A stretch of 64,000 nucleotides of DNA from Megaera polyxenophila (lineage in GTDB: Bacteria > Pseudomonadota > Alphaproteobacteria > Rickettsiales > Rickettsiaceae). The translations under genes were made by a program, and so were the position numbers. The stretch lies in NCBI RefSeq assembly GCF_029982035.1, contig NZ_CP104166.1, positions 1,426,001 to 1,490,000 of the forward strand. The letters are read 5' to 3'. Below are positions 17,638-27,427 of the stretch, one piece after another (within the stretch, counting starts at the first letter, position 1; the number at the start of each line of letters is the position of its first letter). The notes beneath the pieces are model-generated. The model worked only from the letters and a program-made list of their open reading frames with translations. It was not told the DNA's origin and searched no databases.

Positions 17638-18744
17638 ATGAAAACTCAAACCAGTAATATTATTTTTGGCTTAGCAGGAACGAAACTAGATGGTAAAGAA
17701 AAGGAGTTTTTTTTGAAAGCTAAACCATTAGGGTTTATTCTATTTTCTAGAAATGTTGAATCTAGAGAGCAGCTAATAGCTCTTACAAAATCACTGAAAG
17801 AGTTGTTTCCTGGAAGAAAAACTTTTATTTTTGTCGATCAAGAAGGGGGAAAAGTTGCAAGAATTAAACCGCCTGTTGTAGACAAATTATATCCAGCTGC
17901 AAAAATTTTTGCCGATATGTATTTGGATGACCAAATCAAGGCTAAAAGGGCAGTTAAGGAAAACTATTTGCAAATTATGGCAGACCTTAACAGCTTAGGG
18001 ATTGATTCTCCATGTGCTCCAGTTTGTGATATCTATTACAAAGAAGCCGATCCTATTATTGGCGATCGCGGTTTCGGTTCTACTCCAGAACAAGCTATTG
18101 ATTTATGCAAGGAAGCTATAGCTGGCATTAATGAACAAGGAGGAATAGCATTTATTAAACACGTTCCCGGGCATGGGCGAGCAGAAATTGATAGTCATCT
18201 TGCTTTACCGATAATTAATACGGACTTAAAAACTCTTGAAGAAACAGATTTTAAAGTATTTAAAGAGCTCTCAAGCCAAGAAGTATGGGGGATGAGTGCT
18301 CATATAGTGTATAAAGCACTTGATTCTAAGAAACCTGCGACTTTATCAGATAAAGTTGTTGATTATATAAGAAATAAAATCGGCTTTAAAGGTATTCTAG
18401 TAACGGATGATATTTGTATGTATGCTTTGCATGGTAAAGTGGGGCAACAAAAATCCTTGCTTACAAAGATTTCTCTTGCGCTTCAGAATAAGGAATGGAA
18501 GAATGAATATCAGGAAGATTTAAAAAAATTATTTGCAGTTGATGTAACTGATAAAGAGGGGCAAGAAATAATAGACATTTGCCAAAAGCAGCAGGAGCTT
18601 ATAAAGCCGTTATTTTGTAAGAGCCTTGCTACTGTTACCAAAGAAGCTATTGTTGCTGGGTGCGATATAGTTTTGCACTGTAGTTCTGATTTACAAGAAA
18701 TGAAAGCTGTTTATGAAGCTACAGAAAATATATCAACTCATTAA
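17638..18744 (+). CDS. nagZ: Beta-N-acetylhexosaminidase, glycoside hydrolase family 3
   Basis: This 368-residue cytoplasmic enzyme of the NagZ type removes N-acetylglucosamine from muropeptides during peptidoglycan recycling. FVDQEGGKVARI (about residues 62-73) and the signature FIKHVPGHGRAEIDSHLALP (from about residue 171) are diagnostic; the histidine of the HGR/IDSH loop is the general acid in NagZ. VTDDICMYAL carries the catalytic aspartate (normally in a TDD motif). It lies 16 bases after dnaB and 17 before sodB. Its presence supports some peptidoglycan turnover, as does murJ elsewhere in the window. Confidence 0.88.
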   Translation: MKTQTSNIIFGLAGTKLDGKEKEFFLKAKPLGFILFSRNVESREQLIALTKSLKELFPGRKTFIFVDQEGGKVARIKPPVVDKLYPAAKIFADMYLDDQIKAKRAVKENYLQIMADLNSLGIDSPCAPVCDIYYKEADPIIGDRGFGSTPEQAIDLCKEAIAGINEQGGIAFIKHVPGHGRAEIDSHLALPIINTDLKTLEETDFKVFKELSSQEVWGMSAHIVYKALDSKKPATLSDKVVDYIRNKIGFKGILVTDDICMYALHGKVGQQKSLLTKISLALQNKEWKNEYQEDLKKLFAVDVTDKEGQEIIDICQKQQELIKPLFCKSLATVTKEAIVAGCDIVLHCSSDLQEMKAVYEATENISTH

Positions 18745-18761
18745 TAATATGGAGAATAGAA

Positions 18762-19403
18762 ATGACTTACTGTAACCATTCAAATCAAAAAAAATATCCT
18801 TTTGTTTTACCAGAATTGCCATATAGTAAAGATGAATTTAAACCTCATTTTACTGCTGAAACTTTCGATTATCATTATAACAAGCATCATAATGCTTATG
18901 TTACTAATTTAAATAATTTACTCCAAGATAATAAGGAAATGATAGATATGGATCTAGAATCCATAATTTTAGCTTCTAATAATTCAAACGCTGCTATTTT
19001 CAATAATGCAGCACAAGTATGGAATCATAGTTTTTTTTGGCACTCTATTAAACCAAACGGTGGAGGGAAGCCAACAGGAGAAATTCTTAGCCAGATTGAA
19101 AAAGATTTTGGTTCTTATGAAAAATTTGTGGCTGATTTTAAAGGAGCAGCGGTAAGCCAATTTGGTAGTGGCTGGGCTTGGCTTGTCTATAAAAGTGATA
19201 AACTCCATATTATAAAAACTGCTAATGCTGAAACTCCTATTACAGAAGGTTATGAACCTATAATTGCCTGCGATGTTTGGGAACATGCTTATTACATAGA
19301 TTATCGTAATAGAAGACCTGATTATGTCAGCAGTTTTATTGATCATATGATTAACTGGGAATTTGCCGGTTTGCACTTAAAAAAGGCCAAAAAGCAAGTC
19401 TGA
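18762..19403 (+). CDS. sodB: Superoxide dismutase, iron-type
   Basis: This 213-residue enzyme converts superoxide to hydrogen peroxide and oxygen. The metal ligands are visible: His in FDYHYNKHHNAYV, His in QVWNHSFFW, and Asp and His in CDVWEHAYYIDYRNRR. The segment AAVSQFGSGWAWLVY with its active-site Gln fits the Fe type rather than the Mn type, where the Gln comes from another position. GGAGAATAGAA precedes the ATG. There is no signal peptide, so it acts in the cytoplasm. It ends the run of plus-strand housekeeping genes that started with gltX. Confidence 0.95.
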   Translation: MTYCNHSNQKKYPFVLPELPYSKDEFKPHFTAETFDYHYNKHHNAYVTNLNNLLQDNKEMIDMDLESIILASNNSNAAIFNNAAQVWNHSFFWHSIKPNGGGKPTGEILSQIEKDFGSYEKFVADFKGAAVSQFGSGWAWLVYKSDKLHIIKTANAETPITEGYEPIIACDVWEHAYYIDYRNRRPDYVSSFIDHMINWEFAGLHLKKAKKQV

Positions 19404-19437
19404 AAAAGGCTATTAGAAAGGTAGGAGCGGCAGATTA

Positions 19438-19818
19438 TTAGATTGTAAAGATTTTAGCAATTTTGCTTCCTAGGAAAAAACAGCAAATGCTTATTCCAAA
19501 GCTAAGTATAGCATACGAAACAGCTATGCTATACTCATTCTTTGCTATAAGAGACCCAAAATCTAAGGCGAATCCTGAAAAAGTAGTTAAGCCTCCTAAT
19601 ATACCTGGCATCAAAAAATATTTTATATTATCCGATGTAATCCAACATGAAAGAGCTAGTTGAGCTAGGATTCCCATGGCAAGACACCCTAGACTGTTAA
19701 TGATTAAAAGCTGGAAAGGTATGCCGATTATTGTTGAAGGGAGAATTCTAGAAATCGCTATGCGCATTACAGCACCGATAGCTCCTCCTAAACCAACTGC
19801 TATATATTGTGATACCAT
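19438..19818 (-). CDS. crcB: Fluoride ion channel CrcB/Fluc
   Basis: This 126-residue protein has four membrane helices and exports fluoride as a dual-topology dimer. The N-terminus GLGGAIGAVMRIAISR and the central block INSLGCLAMGIL are family hallmarks, as is the G-rich GILGGLTTFSGFALD. Length is typical. It converges with sodB, the two stops being about 35 bases apart. I see no fluoride riboswitch upstream. Confidence 0.93.
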   Translation of the reverse strand: MVSQYIAVGLGGAIGAVMRIAISRILPSTIIGIPFQLLIINSLGCLAMGILAQLALSCWITSDNIKYFLMPGILGGLTTFSGFALDFGSLIAKNEYSIAVSYAILSFGISICCFFLGSKIAKIFTI

Positions 19819-19869
19819 ATTCTCCTTAGCTTTACCTAATAATTAGTATAAAATTATGAACTCGACGAC

Positions 19870-20505
19870 TTATAGAAATAAAATTTCAGCAGAGCTTTTT
19901 TTTATTATTTCTTCTACAGTTACATCATCAGCTTTTTTTATTAAATATGTTTTGGAGTCTTTGATATCAAAAACCCCAAGGTCTGTAATTACTCTATCAA
20001 CTACATTTACTCCTGTTAAAGGTAAGCTACATTTATTTACTAATTTTGGAGCGCCATCTTTGGAATTATGAGCCATTAGAACTACCACCCTTTTTATATT
20101 AGCAACCAAATCCATGGCGCCCCCCATGCCTTTTATCATTTTACCTGGTATTGCCCAATTAGCTAAATCACCGGTTTCTGATACTTCCAAAGCTCCAAGA
20201 ATAGTTAAATCCACGTGACTGCCACGAATCATAGCAAAAGATGCAGCACTATCAAAATAACTACTTTCTGGCAGAGCGGTAATAGTCTGCTTGCCGGCGT
20301 TGATTAGGTCCGCATCTTCTTCCCCTGGATAAGGGAAAGAGCCCATGCCAAGCATGCCGTTTTCACTTTGGAAGCATACTTTTATATGTTTTGGTATGTA
20401 ATTCGGTATATTTGTAGGCATGCCAATACCGAGATTAACAAATAGGCCGTCTCTGATCTCCATTTCTGCAGCTATTCTGCACATTTCATCATTTGTCCAA
20501 GCCAT
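19870..20505 (-). CDS. scoB: 3-oxoacid CoA-transferase subunit B
   Basis: This 211-residue beta subunit of succinyl-CoA:3-ketoacid CoA-transferase works with the alpha subunit encoded just before it. FVNLGIGMPTNIPNYI and the catalytic glutamate block SENGMLGMGSFP (about residues 48-60) are characteristic. GGAMDLVANIKRVVVLMAH follows later. The ATG overlaps the TGA of scoA by one base, giving translational coupling. The enzyme would activate acetoacetate and link ketone-body or polyhydroxybutyrate carbon to the TCA cycle. A phasin gene elsewhere in the window fits polyhydroxybutyrate use, but that link is inference. Confidence 0.95.
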   Translation of the reverse strand: MAWTNDEMCRIAAEMEIRDGLFVNLGIGMPTNIPNYIPKHIKVCFQSENGMLGMGSFPYPGEEDADLINAGKQTITALPESSYFDSAASFAMIRGSHVDLTILGALEVSETGDLANWAIPGKMIKGMGGAMDLVANIKRVVVLMAHNSKDGAPKLVNKCSLPLTGVNVVDRVITDLGVFDIKDSKTYLIKKADDVTVEEIIKKSSAEILFL

Positions 20506-21212
20506 CAGGTAGCCTCTCTGTTTCTAGTAGTTACTTTTTCTATCCTTTTTTCATATTTATCCCCTTGTATTAACCTATCAACAAAAATACCAGGTGTATG
20601 AATGTTGTCGCTGTTAAGCTCCCCTATTTCAACGATTTCTTCAACTTCGCAAATAGTTGTTTTTGCTGCTGTTGCCATTATAGGATTGAAATTTCTGGCA
20701 GTTTTATGGTAAATAACATTGCCAAATTTATCAGCTTTATATCCTTTAATTATTGCAACGTCGGCAAATATTGCCCGTTCCATTAGGTATTTTTTTCCAT
20801 TGAATTCACGTACTTCTTTTCCTTCGGCAACAATTGTTCCAACGCCGGTTTTAGTATAGAATGCCGGAATGCCTGCGCCGCCTGCTCTTATTCTCTCAGC
20901 TAGAGTGCCTTGGGGATTAAGTTCGAGTTCAAGCGACCCATCTAGATATTTTTGCTCAAATAACTTATTTTCCCCAACATAAGATGAAATCATTTTTCTG
21001 ATTTGGCCATTTTTTAATAATAATCCAAGACCGAAATCATCTACACCGCAATTATTACTGACAATTGTTAAGTTTTTTACACCGGATTCGGCAATGGCTG
21101 CAATGATATTTTCCGGAATTCCGCAGAGGCCGAAACCACCGGCCAGAATTGTCATCCCACTTTTAATTACATCTTTTATTGCTTGACTTGCTGTATTATA
21201 TATTTTTACCAT
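20505..21212 (-). CDS. scoA: 3-oxoacid CoA-transferase subunit A
   Basis: This 235-residue alpha subunit forms the enzyme with scoB. The N-terminal block GMTILAGGFGLCGIPENII and the following VSNNCGVDDFGLGLLL are typical, as is GGAGIPAFYTKTGVGT, which binds CoA. The last base of the gene overlaps the scoB start. It is divergent from pgsA, with about 170 AT-rich bases between the starts that must hold promoters for both directions. Confidence 0.95.
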   Translation of the reverse strand: MVKIYNTASQAIKDVIKSGMTILAGGFGLCGIPENIIAAIAESGVKNLTIVSNNCGVDDFGLGLLLKNGQIRKMISSYVGENKLFEQKYLDGSLELELNPQGTLAERIRAGGAGIPAFYTKTGVGTIVAEGKEVREFNGKKYLMERAIFADVAIIKGYKADKFGNVIYHKTARNFNPIMATAAKTTICEVEEIVEIGELNSDNIHTPGIFVDRLIQGDKYEKRIEKVTTRNREAT

Positions 21213-21385
21213 TGCTAGTTGTATTATATAGTTTATAAACCATTAATCTATTACTAAATCCTTGCTTCTTGCAAGTTATTAGTTGGTTTTTAACAAAAAT
21301 TATATTAAGAATTCTAAGGAGTAGCTAAAATTATACTATAATAGAATAATTTTGCCCTCAAATATGAAGTATTGATAAAAGCCAG

Positions 21386-21934
21386 ATGCGAATTGATAAA
21401 AACATACCGAATTATTTAACAATTCTTAGAATAATTGCAATTCCGCTTATTGTAATGTCGTTTTATTTTGAGGATTCAAAATTTGCTCATAGATTTGGAG
21501 GAATAATTTTTGCTGCAGCCAGCCTAACTGATTTCTTTGACGGCTACTTAGCGAGGAGATACGATATAGTTTCGAATCTTGGTAAGATGCTTGATCCCAT
21601 AGCAGATAAAGTACTGGTAGGATGTGTTCTGGTATTGCTTGTTAAAGCAGGAAGAGCTGATGAGATTCCTTGTCTTCTAATTCTGGCCAGGGAATTCGTT
21701 GTAGCTGGTCTACGAGAGTTTCTAGCCCAGGTAAGTGTTAGCGTACCGGTAACAAGGTTGGCCAAGGTTAAAACGGCTATACAAATGATTTCCATGACGA
21801 TGCTTATCATCGGCTCGGTCGGTTCAGGTATTAAGTGGCTGGACCTGGTAGGTCACGTTTTTCTATGGATTTCAGCTTTTCTGACGCTCGTAACAGGTTA
21901 TTCTTATCTGCACGCCTGTAGCAAGTATTTCTAA
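21386..21934 (+). CDS. pgsA: CDP-diacylglycerol--glycerol-3-phosphate 3-phosphatidyltransferase
   Basis: This 182-residue integral membrane enzyme makes phosphatidylglycerol phosphate from CDP-diacylglycerol, the first step toward phosphatidylglycerol and cardiolipin. The CDP-alcohol phosphotransferase motif is complete: DFFDGYLARR then GKMLDPIADK (about residues 49-73), with all four aspartates. Four to five hydrophobic helices are present. The C-terminus is short. It is followed by a 14-bp inverted repeat that separates it from the convergent ankyrin gene. Confidence 0.95.
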   Translation: MRIDKNIPNYLTILRIIAIPLIVMSFYFEDSKFAHRFGGIIFAAASLTDFFDGYLARRYDIVSNLGKMLDPIADKVLVGCVLVLLVKAGRADEIPCLLILAREFVVAGLREFLAQVSVSVPVTRLAKVKTAIQMISMTMLIIGSVGSGIKWLDLVGHVFLWISAFLTLVTGYSYLHACSKYF

Positions 21935-21976
21935 TTATCATAAGTAGTTTAGTTTTAAAAAATACTTATGATAATT
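21933..21976. terminator. Bidirectional hairpin between pgsA and the ankyrin gene
   Basis: AATTATCATAAGTA at 21933-21946 pairs perfectly with its inverse at 21963-21976, with a 16-base loop containing a T-rich stretch. It starts on the last bases of pgsA and lies between two convergent genes, so it probably stops transcription from both sides. Confidence 0.7.
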
Positions 21977-21993
21977 AAGGGGAGAATAGGTTA

Positions 21994-23760
21994 TTAATCC
22001 GGATGATAAAGCTCTATAGAACTTTCTTCTCCTGATAATGAGCTACTGGTACTGTAGCTTTCTGAAGAGGAACTGCTAGACGAAGATGAAGATAATGAAG
22101 AAGAGAAAGAATAAGAGCTTTCCGAAGAACAAGAAGAGGATGAAGAAGTAGAAGAATTATTTTCCTCCCTAACTTCAAAAAGCGGCAAATAATCTATTAT
22201 GATTTTATAAACATCTTCAGGAAAGCCCGTGGAACTGTAAACAGTTTTGGCGATTTTGTTTAGATGCTCTTGGAAAATACCTAAATGGCTAGTTAGTTTT
22301 CCAATTTCAGTTTTTTTAGATATCTTTCCTCCTTTTTCTAAAAAGAAACTTATAATTTTTTCTTGCAGCTTCGGAGCTTCTATTGTTTCTGATCTGTTTA
22401 AAACAATATCTAATGGATTGCCTATTTTAGAAGCATGCTCTAATTGCTGAGGAACAAATTCATATAGCTTTTTCAACAATTCAAGATTTTTATTATCAGA
22501 TTTATTAGTTACGGTATTGAGGGCTAGTCTATGGAGTAGCGGTAACCCGTGGTTTTGTATTTTACTTAAATCAAAACTGCTTTTGCTTTTTTCATAGTAT
22601 GATAAAACACCTTCTAGACTTAATTCATTTATTGGCATATTCAAATAGGATAGTATTATGTCCAAAACTGCCTCTGTTATATAAGCATTAAAGGTTTCTT
22701 TCATAGGGGAACTTATTTTATTTCTGACAAAGCTGCATAAACTATTGTAATCATATATGTCCGGTAAGCTTTTTTCTGCTGATAAATGAAAGTATTTTGA
22801 CCCTAGTAAGAACATATATCTTACATCTTGCCCGTTATGATTTATTAAACTGAAAGCTCCTTCTTCCTCGCCTTGAGGAGTTGTTAATTTATCAAAGAAG
22901 CTGCTAGCTAGTGTGGTTATGAATGTATGGGAGATAGGAGTCAGTAACGACTTTCTACCCCATATATGTAAGACATTGTTACCGAACTTATCTATAATAT
23001 TTACATCTGCTCCTTGACCGAGCAGCATTGCTATAGCGTGTAGACTATTCGCATAAAATAGAGCAGAACGGCCATATTCATCTTTAATATTTACATCTAC
23101 CCCAGTTTTTTTTATTAAATTTTTTGTACCAATTACCATATTTGATTCTACATACCTTATTAGTAAAGGCTGCTCTGTTAGAGCTTCATCCCCTTCATCA
23201 TCCTCAACATCACTCGTATAATAACCTGTATCAGTATCAATATCTGTATAATAACTAATAGGGGGCATCGTGGACTTGGATACAATAATTTCTTGTATTT
23301 TTTGAGGTAACAGTTCTTTATTATATGAACTATCCTCTTGTGATCTCCTATATTTATAACTAGCAACTAAGGTGCGATATATTCCTTGGGAATATGCAAA
23401 TACTATTTCATCAAGCTCAGCCTGGATTTTAGAAGATAGAAGAATCCTAGGTAATGTATTTGTAAGAGTAAGTTCTGGATCGTAATGCGGCTTCCATAAA
23501 GCTCTTTCTATAAAAGCAAGTCCTGTTTCGGGAATTTGTTGAGCATATTCGTCTTTAACAGCTTTGGCAATAATTTCGTATATTTTTTCAATATCTATCA
23601 AGCTTTTATCTGTTAATGGGATATCTTCTGTTTCAAATTTATATATTAGAAAGTTATAGATTTTTTTGGAATATTCAAAAACCATTTCATCAAATGCACT
23701 AATTAGTTCTTGTGGAATTCTGGATGCAGACTTCCCCTTGTCAATGTAATGTTTTTTCAT
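21994..23760 (-). CDS. Ankyrin-repeat protein with serine-rich C-terminus
   Basis: I choose ATG 23760 (588 residues); the frame is open 18 codons further upstream but begins with a less likely cysteine-containing stretch. Ankyrin repeats are visible in the middle: a unit reading DEYGRSALFYANSLHAIAML and the next GADVNIIDKFGNNVLHIWG (roughly residues 230-270). The flanking helical regions, including two VFAYSQ/VFEYSKKIY-type segments near residues 30 and 120, are related to each other and may be another repeat. A low-complexity tail of about 45 residues is dominated by serine with acidic residues. No signal peptide or membrane segment is seen. Ankyrin proteins of Rickettsiales are often secreted into host cells; that role is inference. 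The target and secretion route are unknown. Confidence 0.8.
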   Translation of the reverse strand: MKKHYIDKGKSASRIPQELISAFDEMVFEYSKKIYNFLIYKFETEDIPLTDKSLIDIEKIYEIIAKAVKDEYAQQIPETGLAFIERALWKPHYDPELTLTNTLPRILLSSKIQAELDEIVFAYSQGIYRTLVASYKYRRSQEDSSYNKELLPQKIQEIIVSKSTMPPISYYTDIDTDTGYYTSDVEDDEGDEALTEQPLLIRYVESNMVIGTKNLIKKTGVDVNIKDEYGRSALFYANSLHAIAMLLGQGADVNIIDKFGNNVLHIWGRKSLLTPISHTFITTLASSFFDKLTTPQGEEEGAFSLINHNGQDVRYMFLLGSKYFHLSAEKSLPDIYDYNSLCSFVRNKISSPMKETFNAYITEAVLDIILSYLNMPINELSLEGVLSYYEKSKSSFDLSKIQNHGLPLLHRLALNTVTNKSDNKNLELLKKLYEFVPQQLEHASKIGNPLDIVLNRSETIEAPKLQEKIISFFLEKGGKISKKTEIGKLTSHLGIFQEHLNKIAKTVYSSTGFPEDVYKIIIDYLPLFEVREENNSSTSSSSSCSSESSYSFSSSLSSSSSSSSSSESYSTSSSLSGEESSIELYHPD

Positions 23761-23925
23761 AGTTATTTGAAAATGTTTTTTTAACTTAAAATTGCAGTAT
23801 TGTAAAATACACAACCTTAAGTGTCAATAATTATCATATTATCTGCTATTGGGAGCAACGAAAAAGCATTGTGTTTTTTAGATAGAGTTCTAAAATATGG
23901 TCTGTTAGACAAATAGTTAAATAAA

Positions 23926-26900
23926 GTGAAATTTTTATTACGGTCTTTATTATTTTTAACCATCATATTTACAATATCGCTATTATCGATTCTTTTATGG
24001 CTTAAGACCGAGAGCGTTATTGCGATGGTCACTAACTTTGTTAGTAGATCTGTAGAAGAAGCCACAGATTATAATTATAAAGTAAAAATTGTAAATCTAC
24101 GGTTTTCTTTGCCTTTAGGCGTGAAAACTCAGAAAATTATTTTTAGTGATAAAGAAGCTGAATTTCTTATTATTGAAAATTTTGGTATTAACATAACACC
24201 TTCTTTACTATTGCTCGGGGAAGTTAATGTAAAGGATATAACCGCTGAGCATTTAATTTTAACAAGGTTACCAAATTCCCACTTAAATTCTGAAAAACAG
24301 GATTTAACAAATAAAAAGCAATTAGGGTTTGTACCTAATATTAAAGTTACAAATATTACTATTAGTAATTTTATTTTATCTCCCGAACTTACTGAGCTTT
24401 CAGAGGATATTGGTTTCAGTTTTGCTGCTAATCTAAATTTTTATTCTCAAAACCAAACAATTCATTTTCGGACAAAGTTAAAAGCTAATACGGGAGGTAA
24501 TGGATTAACTGATAAGAAAGTATCATTGATAAATGATACTGTTTTGCATACTGAAGGCCAGTTTGATTTTGCCAATAATACTCTAATTATGGAGGAATTT
24601 AATCTTTCCTCCGATTATTTTAATCTTGAGGGAAATTTTAATATTAATTTGTTAGAGAATTCTTTAGCTGGAAGTGCAAACTATAAGAGTTCTATATTAG
24701 AATACTTGCTTTCCGAGCGTAAGTCTTTAAAAAGTTTGTTTAAAGGGAAAATAGATTTTTCCGGGTTGTTATCTGCCCCTCATATTATTACCAATGGAGA
24801 AGTATTTTTTGAAGATGAAAGCCAGAACTATTTTCGATTACCGAAATTAAATTGGCAATCAGATTTAATAGTTAATAAAGAGGGTATAAATGGCCAAATT
24901 TCATTTGATACGGCTTCTATCAAGGCTAGAGGAGAAATAGGTAAAAACGCTGCGCAAATGTATTTGAAAGACTTTACTGTTAAAGGGCGCAATTTAAGTG
25001 GTAAGGGAAATTTATCTTTGGATAATAAAGGGAAAAGTGCAATAGGCGAATTTACTGTAAATAGTAATAATATTTATGAGTTAAAAGATTTCTTTCCTTT
25101 ATTAGAAAAAGGGCAGGTGGATATTAAGGCAGGATATAAAAGAACTGATGCCGGAAAAGGACAATTAGATATTTTAGGTAAGGGTAAGCACCTTTCTACA
25201 TCCCTTGTTAATTGTGATTTTATCGATTTTTCCTTATCTCTAAAGGATTTCGAAAAACTTATAATTAGTCATGCCGATATAAAGCTGCGTTCATTAGCCA
25301 GTAATTACGGGACAGTTAAATCGTTTATCTTCCAAGCTAAGGAAAATGTCTTAGGTATTGATTTTACTACGCATTTGGAATCGGTAGAACCTTATCTAAT
25401 TAACTTAAAGGCTAATGGCCAGATAACCGGTAATTATTTGCAGAAACCCGGGGCAGGTGCTGTGAATCTTGAAATTATCAATAATATTAGCGGTACAATC
25501 GGTAAAATTAAAATTGCTACTCCAGAAGCTATTAAACTTAAGTTAGGGGAAGATTTCTCAGTTGTGATTCCAAGTCTTATAGCAAATGATGGTAAATTAA
25601 ATTTGGATTTAAAAGGTAAGGGTTCTAACATAAATGGAACATTAAAAGTTACAAAATTTCCGTTAGCTATTGCTTCCAATTTTTTACCTGCAGTTTTTGA
25701 TCAGTCACTTATTTCCGGAAGTGTAAGTTTAAGCGGTAATTCTCGATCCCCACTCCTTGATTCCAAATTAGAAATATATAATGCTAATCTTGCTGCTAAA
25801 GGTAGTATTCCTTCGATTTTAGCATTATCTTCGCATGTTGAAAATAATAAACTGCTCCTTAACGCTAATATAAAGCAGGAAAAGAGAGAGTTGGCAAGTT
25901 TTAAGCTCCAAGTTCCTTGTAACTTTTCTTTGTCTCCGTTGGAATTTTCAATATTGAAAAAGGGTAATCTCAAAGCAAATCTTACTCTGAATAAAGAAAT
26001 TAACATTTTGTCTTTGATACCTTTACCTTTAGGTCATAAATTACAAGGATATCTGGACGGGGAAATAACAGCGTCTGGTAATATTGAATCATTAATAGTT
26101 AACGGTGGGATGAGCCTAGAAAAAGGTGAATATAGATATCAGGACTACGGAGTTAAACTAAAGGATGTTTCTGGTAAAATACTGGCCAAAAATAATAATA
26201 TTTCAATATTAGACTTTATTGCCTATGATAATTACTCTAATTCTTTAGAAGCAAAAGGCGATTTATTTCTTAGCAAAGAGTTGCCGTTTAAATTATTAGT
26301 AAATACTAAAAAATTTAGTTTGATAAATAGCCCTTATCTTCAGGGCGAAATGGCTGGAAATCTTTCAGTCTTTGGTAATAATAAAAAAGCCTTGGTTAAA
26401 GGAAACTTTGACCTTGGACCTATGGAAATTAAAGTTCCAGAGCATTTTTCGGAAGATATACCTGCTATAAATGTTATTAGAACTATTAATAGCGGTAAAA
26501 TTATTTACGAAACTGAAAATAAACCATCACCTTATGTATTAGATCTAGATGTTGGTCTAAATGCAAAACAGCAGGTTTATGTAAGGGGAAGAGGAGTAAA
26601 TACTCTTCTTGCAGGAAATTTAACAATTGCCGGTAATGTTAGTAATCCAAACATTTTTGGTGAGCTTAGATCGATAAGAGGTAGATATCAAGAATTTGGT
26701 AAGCTTTTAACCGTTAAAGAAGGTATATTAACCTTTAATGGACCAATTTCTCCTTCTCCTTACTTAAATATAGTGGGTGCAACAGTAGTAGGAGATACAG
26801 AAATAAGGTTGATATTAGGAGGGTCTATTTTTACACCTGATATAAGAATTGAATCTACCCCATCGCTTAGCCAGCAAGACGCTCTATCGCTGCTCTTATT

Positions 26901-27246
26901 TGGAAAGAATCCGGATAGTATTTCTCCAGGGCAAGCTATTGGTCTTGCTAACGGAATGCGAAAATTATCTGGTAATGGAGGGGGATTTGACCCTGTTGGT
27001 TTGGGCAGGAAAATTTTAGGAGTTGATGATATTAGCATTAAGGAAGATGATAATACGGAAAGCTCTTATGTAGGAGTTGGTAAATATCTTACAGATAAAG
27101 TGTATCTAGAAATAGAGCAGGGCAATGAGGCTTTTGGCACAAAAACTAAAATAGAAGTAGAATTAACGCCTAAAATATCTCTTGAGGCAATAACAGGAGA
27201 AAAAGGTAATAGCTCTTTTGGAATTAATTGGCGTGTTAATTATTAG
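23926..27246 (+). CDS. tamB: TamB-type translocation and assembly module protein
   Basis: This 1106-residue protein has one N-terminal membrane anchor (residues about 5-27) followed by a long beta-rich region and a C-terminal DUF490/TamB domain. The C-terminus has the family pattern, including RGRGVNTLLAGNLTIAGNV, the SLSQQDALSLLLFGK block near residue 985 and a final amphipathic strand ending in NWRVNY. TamB-like proteins bridge the periplasm and help move phospholipid or outer-membrane proteins. The start is GTG at 23926. There is no tamA partner nearby. The length is in the usual range. Confidence 0.88.
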   Translation: MKFLLRSLLFLTIIFTISLLSILLWLKTESVIAMVTNFVSRSVEEATDYNYKVKIVNLRFSLPLGVKTQKIIFSDKEAEFLIIENFGINITPSLLLLGEVNVKDITAEHLILTRLPNSHLNSEKQDLTNKKQLGFVPNIKVTNITISNFILSPELTELSEDIGFSFAANLNFYSQNQTIHFRTKLKANTGGNGLTDKKVSLINDTVLHTEGQFDFANNTLIMEEFNLSSDYFNLEGNFNINLLENSLAGSANYKSSILEYLLSERKSLKSLFKGKIDFSGLLSAPHIITNGEVFFEDESQNYFRLPKLNWQSDLIVNKEGINGQISFDTASIKARGEIGKNAAQMYLKDFTVKGRNLSGKGNLSLDNKGKSAIGEFTVNSNNIYELKDFFPLLEKGQVDIKAGYKRTDAGKGQLDILGKGKHLSTSLVNCDFIDFSLSLKDFEKLIISHADIKLRSLASNYGTVKSFIFQAKENVLGIDFTTHLESVEPYLINLKANGQITGNYLQKPGAGAVNLEIINNISGTIGKIKIATPEAIKLKLGEDFSVVIPSLIANDGKLNLDLKGKGSNINGTLKVTKFPLAIASNFLPAVFDQSLISGSVSLSGNSRSPLLDSKLEIYNANLAAKGSIPSILALSSHVENNKLLLNANIKQEKRELASFKLQVPCNFSLSPLEFSILKKGNLKANLTLNKEINILSLIPLPLGHKLQGYLDGEITASGNIESLIVNGGMSLEKGEYRYQDYGVKLKDVSGKILAKNNNISILDFIAYDNYSNSLEAKGDLFLSKELPFKLLVNTKKFSLINSPYLQGEMAGNLSVFGNNKKALVKGNFDLGPMEIKVPEHFSEDIPAINVIRTINSGKIIYETENKPSPYVLDLDVGLNAKQQVYVRGRGVNTLLAGNLTIAGNVSNPNIFGELRSIRGRYQEFGKLLTVKEGILTFNGPISPSPYLNIVGATVVGDTEIRLILGGSIFTPDIRIESTPSLSQQDALSLLLFGKNPDSISPGQAIGLANGMRKLSGNGGGFDPVGLGRKILGVDDISIKEDDNTESSYVGVGKYLTDKVYLEIEQGNEAFGTKTKIEVELTPKISLEAITGEKGNSSFGINWRVNY

Positions 27247-27355
27247 TAAAACATAAGGCTAATTTAATTAATAATATTAATAAAAAATAATGGTTAGATT
27301 TACATAAAGTACTTTTTGTGCTAACTTGAATCTGATAAATACTAAAAAGATAATT

Positions 27356-27427
27356 ATGAAAATCCCGTACTACCTATATAAACAGTTTTGTTATAAAAAG
27401 AAGTTAAGAAAAGCAATTTTTAGGTAG
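27356..27427 (+). other. Possible 23-codon leader frame abutting ftsY
   Basis: ATG 27356 opens a 23-codon frame encoding a basic peptide with several Tyr, Lys and Arg residues. Its TAG stop at 27425-27427 touches the ftsY ATG (TAGATGATG) in the same frame. Such an arrangement could couple translation to ftsY, or the frame may be accidental. I find no family match and no strong ribosome binding site. Confidence 0.3.
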
